From: Candidatus Magasanikbacteria bacterium CG_4_10_14_0_8_um_filter_42_12
GTDB lineage: Bacteria > Patescibacteriota > Patescibacteriia > Magasanikbacterales > UBA922
DNA length: 11,563 nt
NCBI GenBank assembly: GCA_002784795.1
Contig: PFLZ01000141.1
Location: 1 to 11,563 of the forward strand
Direction of reading: 5' to 3'
Part shown: positions 1-6,887 of the stretch, piece after piece
Numbering within the stretch: the stretch's first letter is position 1
Layout of the letters: the number at the start of each line of letters is the position of its first letter
Position numbers and translations under genes: made by a program
The notes under the pieces: generated by a model
What the model was told of the DNA's origin: nothing
The model's input: the letters and a program-made list of their open reading frames with translations, nothing else
The model's database searches: none

Positions 1-294
1 TTCAAACGTGGTGTGTGTACAAAGGTATACACCATGACCCCAAAGAAGCCAAACTCTGCGCTTCGAAAAGTTGCGAAAGTTCGTCTTTCAAACGGACAAG
101 AAGTCATCGCATATATCGGGGGAGAAGGTCACAATCTTCAAGAACACAGTATCGTACTCATCCGTGGTGGTCGTGTAAAAGATCTTCCGGGTGTTCGCTA
201 TCATATCGTTCGTGGTGTCTATGACACCCAAGGCGTCGACGGACGAAAGCAAAGTCGCTCAAAATACGGAGCAAAACGTCCGAAAAAAGCATAA
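1..294 (+). CDS. rpsL: 30S ribosomal protein S12, 3' part (5' end outside window)
   Basis: S12 lies at the decoding centre of the 30S subunit and helps control translational accuracy. The reading frame is open from base 1 ([11 protein letters not shown]...) to TAA at 292-294, giving 97 residues here. Compared with E. coli S12, about 28 N-terminal residues lie upstream of the window. The family signatures [24 protein letters not shown] and [14 protein letters not shown] are all present. The two lysines at which streptomycin-resistance changes occur in E. coli (K43 and K88, counting Met) are unchanged lysines here, so the sequence predicts the ordinary streptomycin-sensitive type. The aspartate after the second lysine, the known RimO methylthiolation site, is also kept. 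It is the first gene of the str-type cluster rpsL-rpsG-fusA. Identification is certain; only the true start is unseen. Confidence 0.98.
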   Translation, partial: FKRGVCTKVYTMTPKKPNSALRKVAKVRLSNGQEVIAYIGGEGHNLQEHSIVLIRGGRVKDLPGVRYHIVRGVYDTQGVDGRKQSRSKYGAKRPKKA

Positions 295-431
295 CTTACA
301 GATAACGGATAATGCTGATGTACTGATATCTGCATGCGCAAGTCAGAAATAATCCATTATCCAATCCGTAAATCAGGATTATCAGTAATCCGTAAGCTCA
401 GTAAGAGCGATTTAAATAGAAATAACGTTTT
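295..431. repeat. rpsL-rpsG spacer with short direct and inverted repeats
   Basis: This 137-base AT-rich spacer has no open frame worth calling. It contains GGATAATG (307-314) with its inverted copy CATTATCC (355-362), and a direct repeat AATCCGTAA (363-371 and 387-395). The word CAGATAACGGATAAT (299-313) recurs almost unchanged in the next spacer as CAGATATTCGGATAAT (913-928). No T-tract terminator and no convincing promoter are visible. Nothing like a strong Shine-Dalgarno site precedes the rpsG start. The function is unknown; decayed repeat copies or mRNA processing/folding elements are possible. Confidence 0.5.
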
Positions 432-905
432 ATGTCTAGAGGAAAAGCAGCACCAAAGCGTGTCCCAATGCCGGATCCAGTATATGGAAACGAGCTCATT
501 GGACGATTCATCAATTTTTTGATGGAACGTGGAAAGAAGTCTGTTGCACAAGCAATCGTATACGATGCCCTTACACTTGTGAAGGCAAAAAAAAGTGAAG
601 ATCCTGTAAAGATTTTTGAACAAGTTATTAATACGGCAAAACCACAAGTCGAGGTTCGTTCTCGCCGAGTTGGTGGTGCAAACTATCAGGTACCAATGCC
701 TGTTGTTGGTAATCGTCAAGATTCCCTCGCATTCCGATGGATCATCGCAGCAGCACGATCACGAAAAGGATCTATGGCAGAAAAACTCTCTGCAGAGTTT
801 CTTGATATTCTCGAAGGTACTGGTGGTACAATGAAAAAACGTGATGATGTTCACCGTATGGCAGAAGCAAACAAAGCATTTGCCCACTTCGCACGACGCA
901 GATAA
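432..905 (+). CDS. rpsG: 30S ribosomal protein S7
   Basis: S7 is a primary assembly protein of the 30S head; it binds the 3' major domain of 16S rRNA and contacts E-site tRNA. The 157-residue product has normal length for the family. It begins MSRGKAAPKR with DPVYGNELIGRFINFLMERGKKS, followed by the RRVGGANYQVPMPV block and the basic C-terminus ending HFARRR, all typical of S7. The ATG at 432 is chosen because it gives the standard N-terminus. The 20 bases before it (AAATAGAAATAACGTTTT region) have no Shine-Dalgarno match, which is notable for a highly expressed protein. It lies between rpsL and fusA in the classical str-operon order. Identification is secure. Confidence 0.98.
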   Translation: MSRGKAAPKRVPMPDPVYGNELIGRFINFLMERGKKSVAQAIVYDALTLVKAKKSEDPVKIFEQVINTAKPQVEVRSRRVGGANYQVPMPVVGNRQDSLAFRWIIAAARSRKGSMAEKLSAEFLDILEGTGGTMKKRDDVHRMAEANKAFAHFARRR

Positions 906-1028
906 TTGCATTCAGATATTCGGATAATTCAGATTTTCGGATATAGTATAATTCAACTTTCTTAGTATCAATCTGTATATCTAGATTATCTGGATATCAC
1001 AGGATACGTATCTTTTACACTTTGACCT
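906..1028. repeat. rpsG-fusA spacer with a 17-bp tandem duplication
   Basis: Two adjacent 17-base units, TTCAGATATTCGGATAA (911-927) and TTCAGATTTTCGGATAT (928-944), differ at two positions. They resemble the CAGATAACGGATAAT word in the preceding spacer. The rest is AT-rich, with several GATAT/GGATA words (980-1005). No clear ribosome binding site precedes fusA; the nearest purine run, AGGAT (1001-1005), is over 20 bases from the start codon. Confidence 0.5.
947..952 (+). promoter_or_regulatory. possible -10 hexamer upstream of fusA
   Basis: A perfect TATAAT (in TAGTATAAT) lies 76 bases before the fusA start. No good -35 box is found 16-18 bases upstream; the bases at 924-929 are ATAATT. In so AT-rich a spacer a chance match is likely. 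It could be an internal promoter giving fusA extra expression. Confidence 0.25.
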
Positions 1029-3128
1029 ATGCCTAGAGAATATACACTCGAACGAACCCGAAACATCGGGATCATGGCGCATATCGATGCAGGGAAAACT
1101 ACGTTTACCGAGCGCGTCCTTTTTTATACAGGAAAAAAACATAAGATTGGGGAAACTCATTCTGGTGAAGCTGACATGGACTGGATGGAACAAGAAAAAG
1201 AACGTGGTATCACTATCACCAGTGCGGCAACGACTTGTTTTTGGACACCGACGATAGGTGTAGAACCTGTGGCACATCGCATCAACATCATCGATACACC
1301 AGGGCACGTTGACTTTACCGTAGAAGTAGAACGATCACTTCGTGTGCTTGACGGTGCTGTTGCGGTATTTGATGGATCTCAGGGGGTAGAGCCACAGTCA
1401 GAAACGGTATGGCGCCAAGCAGACAAATATCATGTCCCACGTGTGTGTTTTGTCAACAAAATGGACAAGATGGGTGCGGATTTTTATATGAGTTTGAAAT
1501 CTATTCAAGAGCGTCTTTCTGACAAAGCATTTGCCATCCAGTTGCCTATCGGACAAGAATCTGAATTTACTGGTATCATCGATCTTGTTGAAGAAAAAGC
1601 ATACACATTTGAAGGAAACTTCGGAGAAAACATGGTAGAAATTCCTGTGCCAGAAGATATGAAAGCACAGGCAACAGAATACCGAAACATCATGATAGAA
1701 AAAGTTGCCGAAGCAAATGATGATCTCATGAACAAATATCTTGGCGGAGAATCGTTGAGTGTTCCTGAAATTCGAATTGGTCTTCGAACACTTGTCCTTG
1801 CAGATGATATCTACCCAGTCATGTGTGGATCTGCATTGGCAAACATTGGTGTACAGCTTGCACTCAATGAAGTCGTGCATTCACTCCCGTCTCCACTCGA
1901 TGTCCCACCTGCCATTGCAACAGATCCAGATGATGAAGAAAAAAAGACAGATGTTGTGGCTGATGATAGTGCACCATTTGCAGCACTCGCATTCAAAGTG
2001 GCAACGGATCCATACGTTGGAAAATTGACATTCTTTCGTGTGTATTCCGGTACTGTCAAAGCAGGAAGTTATGTCATGAATACGACATCTGGTGAAAGAG
2101 AACGTATTGGTCGTATCGTCATGCTCCATGCGAACAGTCGTCAAGAAGTAGATGAAGTGTTTGCAGGAGATATCGCTGCTGGAATTGGATTCAAAAAGAC
2201 AACCACGGGTGATACACTCTGTGCAGAAAATCGTGAGCTTGTTCTTGAAAAAATTACGTTCCCAGAACCAGTTATCCATATTGCTATTGAACCAAAGACA
2301 AAGCAAGATCAGGAAAAAATGGGTATGGCACTGCAAAAACTTGCAGAAGAAGATCCAACCTTCAAGGTGCATACTGATGATGAAACACTCCAGACCATTA
2401 TTTCTGGTATGGGAGAATTGCACCTCGATATTCTCGTCGATCGTATGAAACGAGAATTTGGTGTCGAAGCAAATATCGGTGCACCACAAGTTGCCTACCG
2501 TGAAGCGATCAAACACTCTGCAGAAGCAGAAGGAAAATACGTCAAACAATCTGGTGGACGTGGACAATTTGGTCACTGTTGGCTTCGTATCGAACCAAAA
2601 GAGGATGGAACTGGATTTGAATTTATTGATGATATCAAAGGTGGTGCTATTCCAAAAGAATATATTCCAGCTATCCAAAAAGGTATTCGAGAAACCATGG
2701 ACAAAGGTGTGGTTGCCGGCTATCCAATGCTCGATATCAAAGCAACGGTGTACGATGGTTCATACCATGAAGTCGATTCAAGTGAAATTGCCTTTAAAAT
2801 GGCAGGAAGTATGGCATTCAAGGCTGCGGCAAAAGCTGCTACTCCTGTTGTCATGGAACCTATCATGAAGGTAGAAGTTACAACACCAGAAGAGCACATG
2901 GGAGACGTTATTGGAGATATTAGCTCAAAGCGTGGAACCATCGAAGAAATGACAGATCGTGGAAATGCAAAAGTTATCCGCGCAAAAGTACCTCTCTCAG
3001 AAATGTTTGGGTACGTCAACAATCTTCGCTCTATGACCCAAGGTCGTGCTGCATATGCGATGGAATTTTCTCACTACCAAGAAGTTCCAAAGAATATTGA
3101 AGCAGAAATCGTTGCAGGGAAAAAGTAA
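1029..3128 (+). CDS. fusA: Elongation factor G (EF-G), translational GTPase
   Basis: EF-G drives tRNA-mRNA translocation on the ribosome by GTP hydrolysis and, with RRF, ribosome recycling. The product is 699 residues, the normal bacterial length. All GTPase motifs are visible: G1 AHIDAGKTT at about 17-25, G2 RGITIT at about 59, G3 DTPGH at 89-93, G4 NKMD at 143-146 and G5 GSA at about 267. Later domains show [20 protein letters not shown] (domain III), [16 protein letters not shown] and [15 protein letters not shown] (domain IV), and [18 protein letters not shown] (domain V). No truncation or missing catalytic residue is seen. It follows rpsG after 123 bases, and an intrinsic terminator lies 132 bases after its stop. 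tuf, often next in str operons, is absent here. The start at 1029 gives the usual [18 protein letters not shown] terminus. Confidence 0.99.
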   Translation: MPREYTLERTRNIGIMAHIDAGKTTFTERVLFYTGKKHKIGETHSGEADMDWMEQEKERGITITSAATTCFWTPTIGVEPVAHRINIIDTPGHVDFTVEVERSLRVLDGAVAVFDGSQGVEPQSETVWRQADKYHVPRVCFVNKMDKMGADFYMSLKSIQERLSDKAFAIQLPIGQESEFTGIIDLVEEKAYTFEGNFGENMVEIPVPEDMKAQATEYRNIMIEKVAEANDDLMNKYLGGESLSVPEIRIGLRTLVLADDIYPVMCGSALANIGVQLALNEVVHSLPSPLDVPPAIATDPDDEEKKTDVVADDSAPFAALAFKVATDPYVGKLTFFRVYSGTVKAGSYVMNTTSGERERIGRIVMLHANSRQEVDEVFAGDIAAGIGFKKTTTGDTLCAENRELVLEKITFPEPVIHIAIEPKTKQDQEKMGMALQKLAEEDPTFKVHTDDETLQTIISGMGELHLDILVDRMKREFGVEANIGAPQVAYREAIKHSAEAEGKYVKQSGGRGQFGHCWLRIEPKEDGTGFEFIDDIKGGAIPKEYIPAIQKGIRETMDKGVVAGYPMLDIKATVYDGSYHEVDSSEIAFKMAGSMAFKAAAKAATPVVMEPIMKVEVTTPEEHMGDVIGDISSKRGTIEEMTDRGNAKVIRAKVPLSEMFGYVNNLRSMTQGRAAYAMEFSHYQEVPKNIEAEIVAGKK

Positions 3129-3130
3129 TA

Positions 3131-3250
3131 TTGTCGTAATGCGACAACCCCTCCCTAACCCTCCCCTTAAAAAGGGGAGGGAACCTAAACGTTCCTAGTA
3201 CGTCCCTCCTCCCTGTATAAGGGGAGGAGGATAGGAGGTGGGGTTGCATT
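3131..3250. repeat. Double-hairpin C-rich/G-rich repeat element, two inverted copies
   Basis: After the fusA stop comes a small hairpin, TTGTCG(taatg)CGACAA at 3131-3147. A first strong stem-loop has a 10-bp perfect stem: CCCTCCCCTT 3159-3168 pairing AAGGGGAGGG 3172-3181, loop AAA. A second has CCTCCTCCC 3205-3213 pairing GGGAGGAGG 3222-3230. Outer arms CAACCCC (3145-3151) and GGGGTTG (3240-3246) are also inverted. The right half read on the minus strand resembles the left half read on the plus strand (CAACCCC, CTCC-TA-CCTCC, CCCCTT, then GGGAGG), so the element is two copies of one roughly 45-base unit facing each other. It looks like a REP/MITE-type dispersed element and has no coding capacity. 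Whether it is repeated genome-wide cannot be seen from one window. Confidence 0.75.
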
Positions 3251-3260
3251 GTAGAAAGGA

Positions 3261-3295
3261 AAAAGACGGCTCAGAATATGAGTCGTCTTTTTTTT
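3261..3295 (+). terminator. Rho-independent terminator of the rpsL-rpsG-fusA operon
   Basis: AAAAGACGGCTCA (3261-3273) pairs with TGAGTCGTCTTTT (3279-3291) through 13 pairs including one G-U, with the 5-base loop GAATA. A run of eight T follows (3288-3295). This is a textbook intrinsic terminator separating the str cluster from prfB. Confidence 0.9.
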
Positions 3296-3312
3296 GTTCT
3301 GTATCGGCAGTA

Positions 3313-3341
3313 TTGAAATATACCTCATTTTCCTATAGGAT
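3313..3341 (+). promoter_or_regulatory. possible sigma70-type promoter for prfB and the genes after it
   Basis: TTGAAA (3313-3318) is followed after 17 bases by TAGGAT (3336-3341). The -35 match is good and the -10 match moderate (4 of 6). Transcription would begin at about 3347-3349, almost at the prfB ATG (3351), giving a nearly leaderless mRNA. The position just after a terminator supports the call, but the -10 box also overlaps the only Shine-Dalgarno-like AGGA (3337-3340), and both cannot act in the same mRNA. Confidence 0.3.
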
Positions 3342-3350
3342 ACCTCTACT

Positions 3351-4445
3351 ATGAAAGAGCACTTACAGACATTGCAAGAAAAGATCACGTCTACGTGGGC
3401 GCTTTTGGATATTGATGGACAAAAGGAAGAGTTGAAGAAAATTGAGCAAGCTATGCAAGCAGAAGGGTTTTGGAATGATACAGAGCAGGCTACCAAGATT
3501 AGCAAACGTCATGAAGAATTGAAATCAGAAATAGATACGTGGCAGTCATTGAAAGATGAAGTTGATGGCTTGCTTAGTTTGAGTCAGGAACTGGAAGATT
3601 CTCCTGATGCCGACATGGAATCAGAAATAGATAAAAAAATAACAAGTCTTGAAGTGCAGTTTGAAACACTTGAATTCATCTTACTCTTTGATGGCAGGCA
3701 TGATCGAGACAATGCGCTTGTCACTATTCAAGCGGGAAGTGGAGGCACAGAAGCGCAAGATTGGGCAGAGATGCTAGAGCGAATGATTCTTCGATTTGTT
3801 GAAAAAAAAGGTTGGAAGGCAACATTGCTCGATGAATCAAAAGGGGCAGAAGCGGGAATCAAATCCGCAACGATTGAAGTGGAGGGAAGATATGCTTTTG
3901 GCCATCTAAAAAGTGAGCATGGGACGCATCGCCTCGTGCGACTTTCTCCGTTTGATGCTGAAGGCATGCGACATACATCATTTGCTTCGATAGAAGTCAT
4001 CCCAGAAATGGAGATAGGAGATGCAGTAGTCATTGATCCAAAAGAGTTGCGAGTCGATACCTTTATGTCTGGAGGGAAAGGCGGACAAAGTGTGAATACG
4101 ACATATTCTGCGGTTCGTATTGTGCATCTTCCTACAGGTATTACGGTGCAATGTCAAAATGAACGGTCTCAGGTTCAGAACAAAGAAAGTGCCATGCGTG
4201 TGCTCCAGGCAAAATTGCAAAAGCTTCAGGAAGAACAAGAAGAGGAAGAACGATTGAAACTTCGTGGTGAACATAAAAGTCCAGAGTGGGGGAATCAGAT
4301 TCGCAATTATGTATTGCACCCATATCATCTAGTAAAAGATGTCCGAACAAAGCATGAAACAGCAGATGATGTGCGGGTACTGAATGGAGAGATCGATGAT
4401 TTTATTGAAGCGTATTTGCGTTGGATAAAGTCACAAAACATGTAA
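3351..4445 (+). CDS. prfB: Peptide chain release factor 2 (RF2)
   Basis: RF2 reads UGA and UAA stops in the ribosomal A site and triggers hydrolysis of peptidyl-tRNA. The 364-residue product matches family length (365 in E. coli). The stop-codon reading motif SPF, specific to RF2, is at residues 199-201 (LVRLSPFDAEGMRHTSFAS), and the catalytic GGQ is at 244-246 (SGGKGGQSVNTT). The N-terminal coiled-coil domain covers about residues 1-110. The gene is one uninterrupted frame: where many bacteria have the autoregulatory CUU UGA +1 frameshift site (RGYLDYD in E. coli), this gene reads CTT TTG GAT at codons 18-20 (ALLDID). Frameshift control is therefore absent. A weak AGGA lies 10 bases before the ATG. 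It is 24 bases from tsaC and probably heads that transcript. Confidence 0.98.
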   Translation: MKEHLQTLQEKITSTWALLDIDGQKEELKKIEQAMQAEGFWNDTEQATKISKRHEELKSEIDTWQSLKDEVDGLLSLSQELEDSPDADMESEIDKKITSLEVQFETLEFILLFDGRHDRDNALVTIQAGSGGTEAQDWAEMLERMILRFVEKKGWKATLLDESKGAEAGIKSATIEVEGRYAFGHLKSEHGTHRLVRLSPFDAEGMRHTSFASIEVIPEMEIGDAVVIDPKELRVDTFMSGGKGGQSVNTTYSAVRIVHLPTGITVQCQNERSQVQNKESAMRVLQAKLQKLQEEQEEEERLKLRGEHKSPEWGNQIRNYVLHPYHLVKDVRTKHETADDVRVLNGEIDDFIEAYLRWIKSQNM

Positions 4446-4461
4446 CACGTAGCACGTAGCA
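4446..4461. repeat. 7-bp tandem duplication between prfB and tsaC
   Basis: CACGTAG occurs twice in direct succession (4446-4452 and 4453-4459), followed by CA. It fills most of the 24-base gap between the prfB stop and the tsaC start, where no ribosome binding site is seen. Confidence 0.45.
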
Positions 4462-4469
4462 ATTGTTCT

Positions 4470-5081
4470 ATGAACGTTATTGATACACAATCACTAGACA
4501 TTTCATCTCTCACCAAAGCGTTATCTGCCGGACAAACCATTGTTTATCCTACAGAAACATGCTATGGCCTTGGCTGTGATGCGACAAATCAGTCCGCTGT
4601 TGATACCATTTTTGATATCAAAAAAAGACAACGCAATAAACCCGTGCTTGTGGTAGTACACGATCTTTCTGTTATGCTTGAACACGTTTTTGATTCAAGA
4701 ACACTGTTTGAGATTGAAGAAAAATATTGGCCAGGTCCGCTGACAGTGGTGACAAAGGCCCGCCCAGATTCGACGCTCGCAAAAGGCGTGATAGCAGAAG
4801 ATGGCACGGTTGCCTTTCGCATTACCGAACACCCTATTGCAAAAGCGCTTTGCAAGGCCATAGATGGTCCGCTTGTATCGACGTCTGCAAATATTTCTAC
4901 CCATGAAAGTCCGTATGACATCAAAGATGTTCTCGCCATGTTTGAGCATCAGCTCGTACAGCCGGATATTGTGATTGATGGTGGAAAACTCCCACATGAA
5001 AGCCCTTCGACTATTGTGAGAATCCATGAAGATGGTACACTGGAAGTACTTCGTGAAGGAGAACTTGTATTGTTTAGTTAA
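4470..5081 (+). CDS. tsaC: L-threonylcarbamoyladenylate synthase (YrdC/Sua5 domain)
   Basis: This enzyme makes threonylcarbamoyl-AMP from threonine, bicarbonate and ATP. The Tsa transferase complex (TsaD with TsaB/TsaE) then uses it to form t6A37 in tRNAs reading ANN codons. The 203-residue length fits the short TsaC form; the extra C-terminal Sua5 domain is missing. Visible family motifs are YPTETCYGLGCDATN (residues 26-40), the basic KKRQRNKP (51-58), YWPGPLTVV, VAFRITEHPIAKALC, STSAN (137-141) and STIVRI near the end. The ATG at 4470 leaves a short lead before the first conserved strand. It follows prfB by 24 bases and precedes the DUF4015 gene by 14, implying cotranscription. No Shine-Dalgarno site is visible. 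Family assignment is firm; the TsaC role is by homology. Confidence 0.95.
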   Translation: MNVIDTQSLDISSLTKALSAGQTIVYPTETCYGLGCDATNQSAVDTIFDIKKRQRNKPVLVVVHDLSVMLEHVFDSRTLFEIEEKYWPGPLTVVTKARPDSTLAKGVIAEDGTVAFRITEHPIAKALCKAIDGPLVSTSANISTHESPYDIKDVLAMFEHQLVQPDIVIDGGKLPHESPSTIVRIHEDGTLEVLREGELVLFS

Positions 5082-5095
5082 TTTTTTATTTTGGT

Positions 5096-6259
5096 ATGTT
5101 TCATACGTCAAAATATTATTTTCCTATATTTTTAGTTGTTACAGCTTTTTTGACTGCCGGCGTTGGGTGGCAATGGATCCAGGTGACGACAGAGACCGGA
5201 AGTTATTATTTTTATGGTGTAGCTGACGAAGCACCAAAAGATGCACTGGAAGTAAAATTGTATCAAGCGCAAAAGGAGGAAAAAGCAAAACCTGAAAAAC
5301 GTGAAGTAAAAGGGATCTATCTGACAGCATATACGGCCAGCAATGATACGTCGAGACAACGTCTTATTGATTTGATTGATGCGACAGAACTCAATGCGGT
5401 GGTCATCGATATAAAAGATTACACAGGGTATACGTTGTATGATAGTCAACTTGAACTTGTAAATGAACTTGGCACCGATAAAGATAGACTTGGGGATATC
5501 AAAAAAATTGTAGATGATTTTCATACACACAATATTTATGTAATAGCACGTCAGACAGTCTTCCAAGATCCTGTCCTTGCAGAAAAAAAACATGACTGGG
5601 CCATCCGTGCAAAAAGTGGGGGACTGTGGCGGGATACTAAAGGTCTTGCTTGGGTTGATCCAACAAAAGAAGAAGTGTGGCAATACAATGTAGACGTTGC
5701 AAAAGAAGTCATTGCGTTTGGTTTTGATGAAGTGCAATTTGATTATGTCCGATTTCCGTCCGATGGTAATATGAGCAATGTTGTATACACCAATGGCGAT
5801 GAACCAAAATATGATGTCATGCGCCATTTTTATACATTCCTAGGTGAGGAGCTTTCAGATGAACCGGTATGGACGTCGCTCGATATGTTTGGATTCGTTA
5901 TGGAGCGGCACGATGGCATGAATATAGGTCAGCGTCTCGAAGATGCTGTTGGCAATGTGGATTACGTCTCTCCCATGATGTATCCATCCCATTACCCTTC
6001 TGGACATCTTGGCCTTTCAAATCCTGCTGCATCTCCTGGTATTGTCATAGAAAATGGTATGCAAAAGGGAATGCCGTACTTTCAAAATACAAAAACAGAA
6101 GCTCGACCGTGGATACAGGCATTCAACATTGGTGCGGTCTATGGTGCCACGAATATTCGAGCACAGATAGACAAGGTGGAAAAGTATACTGATGGTGGAT
6201 GGCTCCTCTGGAACGCATCGAATAGATATAGTAGTGCAGGGTTGAATGAAGCTAAGTAG
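5096..6259 (+). CDS. Membrane-anchored DUF4015 putative glycoside hydrolase
   Basis: The 387-residue protein starts with an uncleaved-looking signal anchor (about residues 6-27, YYFPIFLVVTAFLTAGVGW), then a polar charged linker (about 45-70, rich in K/E), then a TIM-barrel-like domain of the DUF4015 (putative glycosyl hydrolase) family. Recognisable blocks are VKGIYLTAYTA (from 71), AVVIDIKDYTG, ARQTVFQDP, LAWVDPTKEEVW, DEVQFDYVRFPSDG (from 211), SLDMFGF, VDYVSPMMYPSHYPSG and RPWIQAF. The acidic DYVRFP and SLDMFG blocks are plausible active-site strands by analogy with related hydrolases. It is expected on the outer face of the cytoplasmic membrane, acting on an unknown glycan. It lies 14 bases after tsaC and 16 before the kinase gene. 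Substrate and activity are unproven in the family, so only the fold-level call is secure. Confidence 0.88.
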   Translation: MFHTSKYYFPIFLVVTAFLTAGVGWQWIQVTTETGSYYFYGVADEAPKDALEVKLYQAQKEEKAKPEKREVKGIYLTAYTASNDTSRQRLIDLIDATELNAVVIDIKDYTGYTLYDSQLELVNELGTDKDRLGDIKKIVDDFHTHNIYVIARQTVFQDPVLAEKKHDWAIRAKSGGLWRDTKGLAWVDPTKEEVWQYNVDVAKEVIAFGFDEVQFDYVRFPSDGNMSNVVYTNGDEPKYDVMRHFYTFLGEELSDEPVWTSLDMFGFVMERHDGMNIGQRLEDAVGNVDYVSPMMYPSHYPSGHLGLSNPAASPGIVIENGMQKGMPYFQNTKTEARPWIQAFNIGAVYGATNIRAQIDKVEKYTDGGWLLWNASNRYSSAGLNEAK

Positions 6260-6275
6260 ATACAATTGAATATAT

Positions 6276-6887
6276 ATGCACAAAGATAAAGGAGGTACTG
6301 CCATCATTATTTCCGCAGATGAGATAAAAAAGACCTTGCCTGGATATAATCCAAAGGCTTCACATTTGGTTCATAGAGAATCTGCTCGCATCGCCGATAG
6401 CAACTTTTCTTCAATTCTGCGAAAAGAGATGTGTAAAAATATTATTTTGATGTCTGGTGGATCTGCTTCTGGAAAGACTGAGTATGTTGATACATTTTTA
6501 TTGGATGAAGACGTTATTATTTTTGACGGAACACTTCCTACATTGCTTGGCGCATCGATAAAGATAAAAAAGGTACATAGCGTTGATAAGATTGTTTCTA
6601 TTCATGCTGTGATTCCTGATGACTTGCGAAGATCATACGTTGCATTTTTGGGCCGTGAACGACAGTATGAAGATATGCATTTTTTTCGTACTCATGCAAG
6701 CTCAAGAAAGACACTTTTAGATATTGCTGTTCAATATCCTCAAATAGAAATTATTCTGATTGAAAGTTCATACAAAAAAGATAGACTTCAATTTGAGCAG
6801 TTTCTTTTTTCCAAAAGACAGAACTTGATTGAATTTTTGAAAAATATTCAGTATACTGAAAGAGAAATAAAAGATTTTGTCGTATGA
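6276..6887 (+). CDS. Zeta-toxin-like P-loop kinase with permuted motif order
   Basis: The 203-residue protein has a clear Walker A, GGSASGKT at residues 61-68 after strand NIILMS, and a zeta-style FDGTL at 83-87. A basic helix RERQYEDMHFFRTHASSRKT lies at about 127-146. Before the P-loop sits SADEIKKTLPGYNPKASHLV...HRESARIA (13-40), which resembles the substrate-side D-D-x-K-x-x-LPGY...HEESS-x-IA block that in usual zeta/PezT toxins comes after the P-loop. Zeta toxins phosphorylate UDP-N-acetylglucosamine and block wall synthesis; that activity here is only an inference. The gene is visibly AT-richer (about 22-35% GC in sampled 60-base lines) than fusA. It overlaps the DUF2188 gene by 4 bases (ATGA). 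A strong AAAGGAGG (6288-6295) lies just after the ATG, so the true start may be a non-AUG codon at 6303-6309. Confidence 0.75.
   Translation: MHKDKGGTAIIISADEIKKTLPGYNPKASHLVHRESARIADSNFSSILRKEMCKNIILMSGGSASGKTEYVDTFLLDEDVIIFDGTLPTLLGASIKIKKVHSVDKIVSIHAVIPDDLRRSYVAFLGRERQYEDMHFFRTHASSRKTLLDIAVQYPQIEIILIESSYKKDRLQFEQFLFSKRQNLIEFLKNIQYTEREIKDFVV
6288..6295 (+). promoter_or_regulatory. Strong Shine-Dalgarno-like sequence inside the annotated 5' end of the kinase gene
   Basis: AAAGGAGG followed by T is one of the best anti-SD matches in the window, and it lies 10 bases downstream of the only upstream ATG (6276). In the same frame, ATC (6303), ATT (6306) and ATT (6309) follow at 7, 10 and 13 bases from GGAGG. 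No ATG, GTG or TTG occurs at usable spacing. Either the site is incidental (it encodes KGG) or it drives initiation at ATT/ATC. Confidence 0.4.

Noticed and set aside
1881..2678. 265-codon open frame on the minus strand inside fusA
   Set aside because: It lies wholly antisense to a certain EF-G gene, and its translation is Cys/Phe/Ile-rich without recognisable motifs, as expected of a shadow frame.
3131..3147. TTGTCG/CGACAA hairpin as the fusA terminator
   Set aside because: It is followed by CCCCTCCC and not by a T-run; the canonical terminator is at 3261-3295.
5132..5827. 231-codon minus-strand frame inside the DUF4015 gene
   Set aside because: It is antisense to a well-supported coding region, with a low-complexity Ile/Phe/Cys-rich translation and no family signature.
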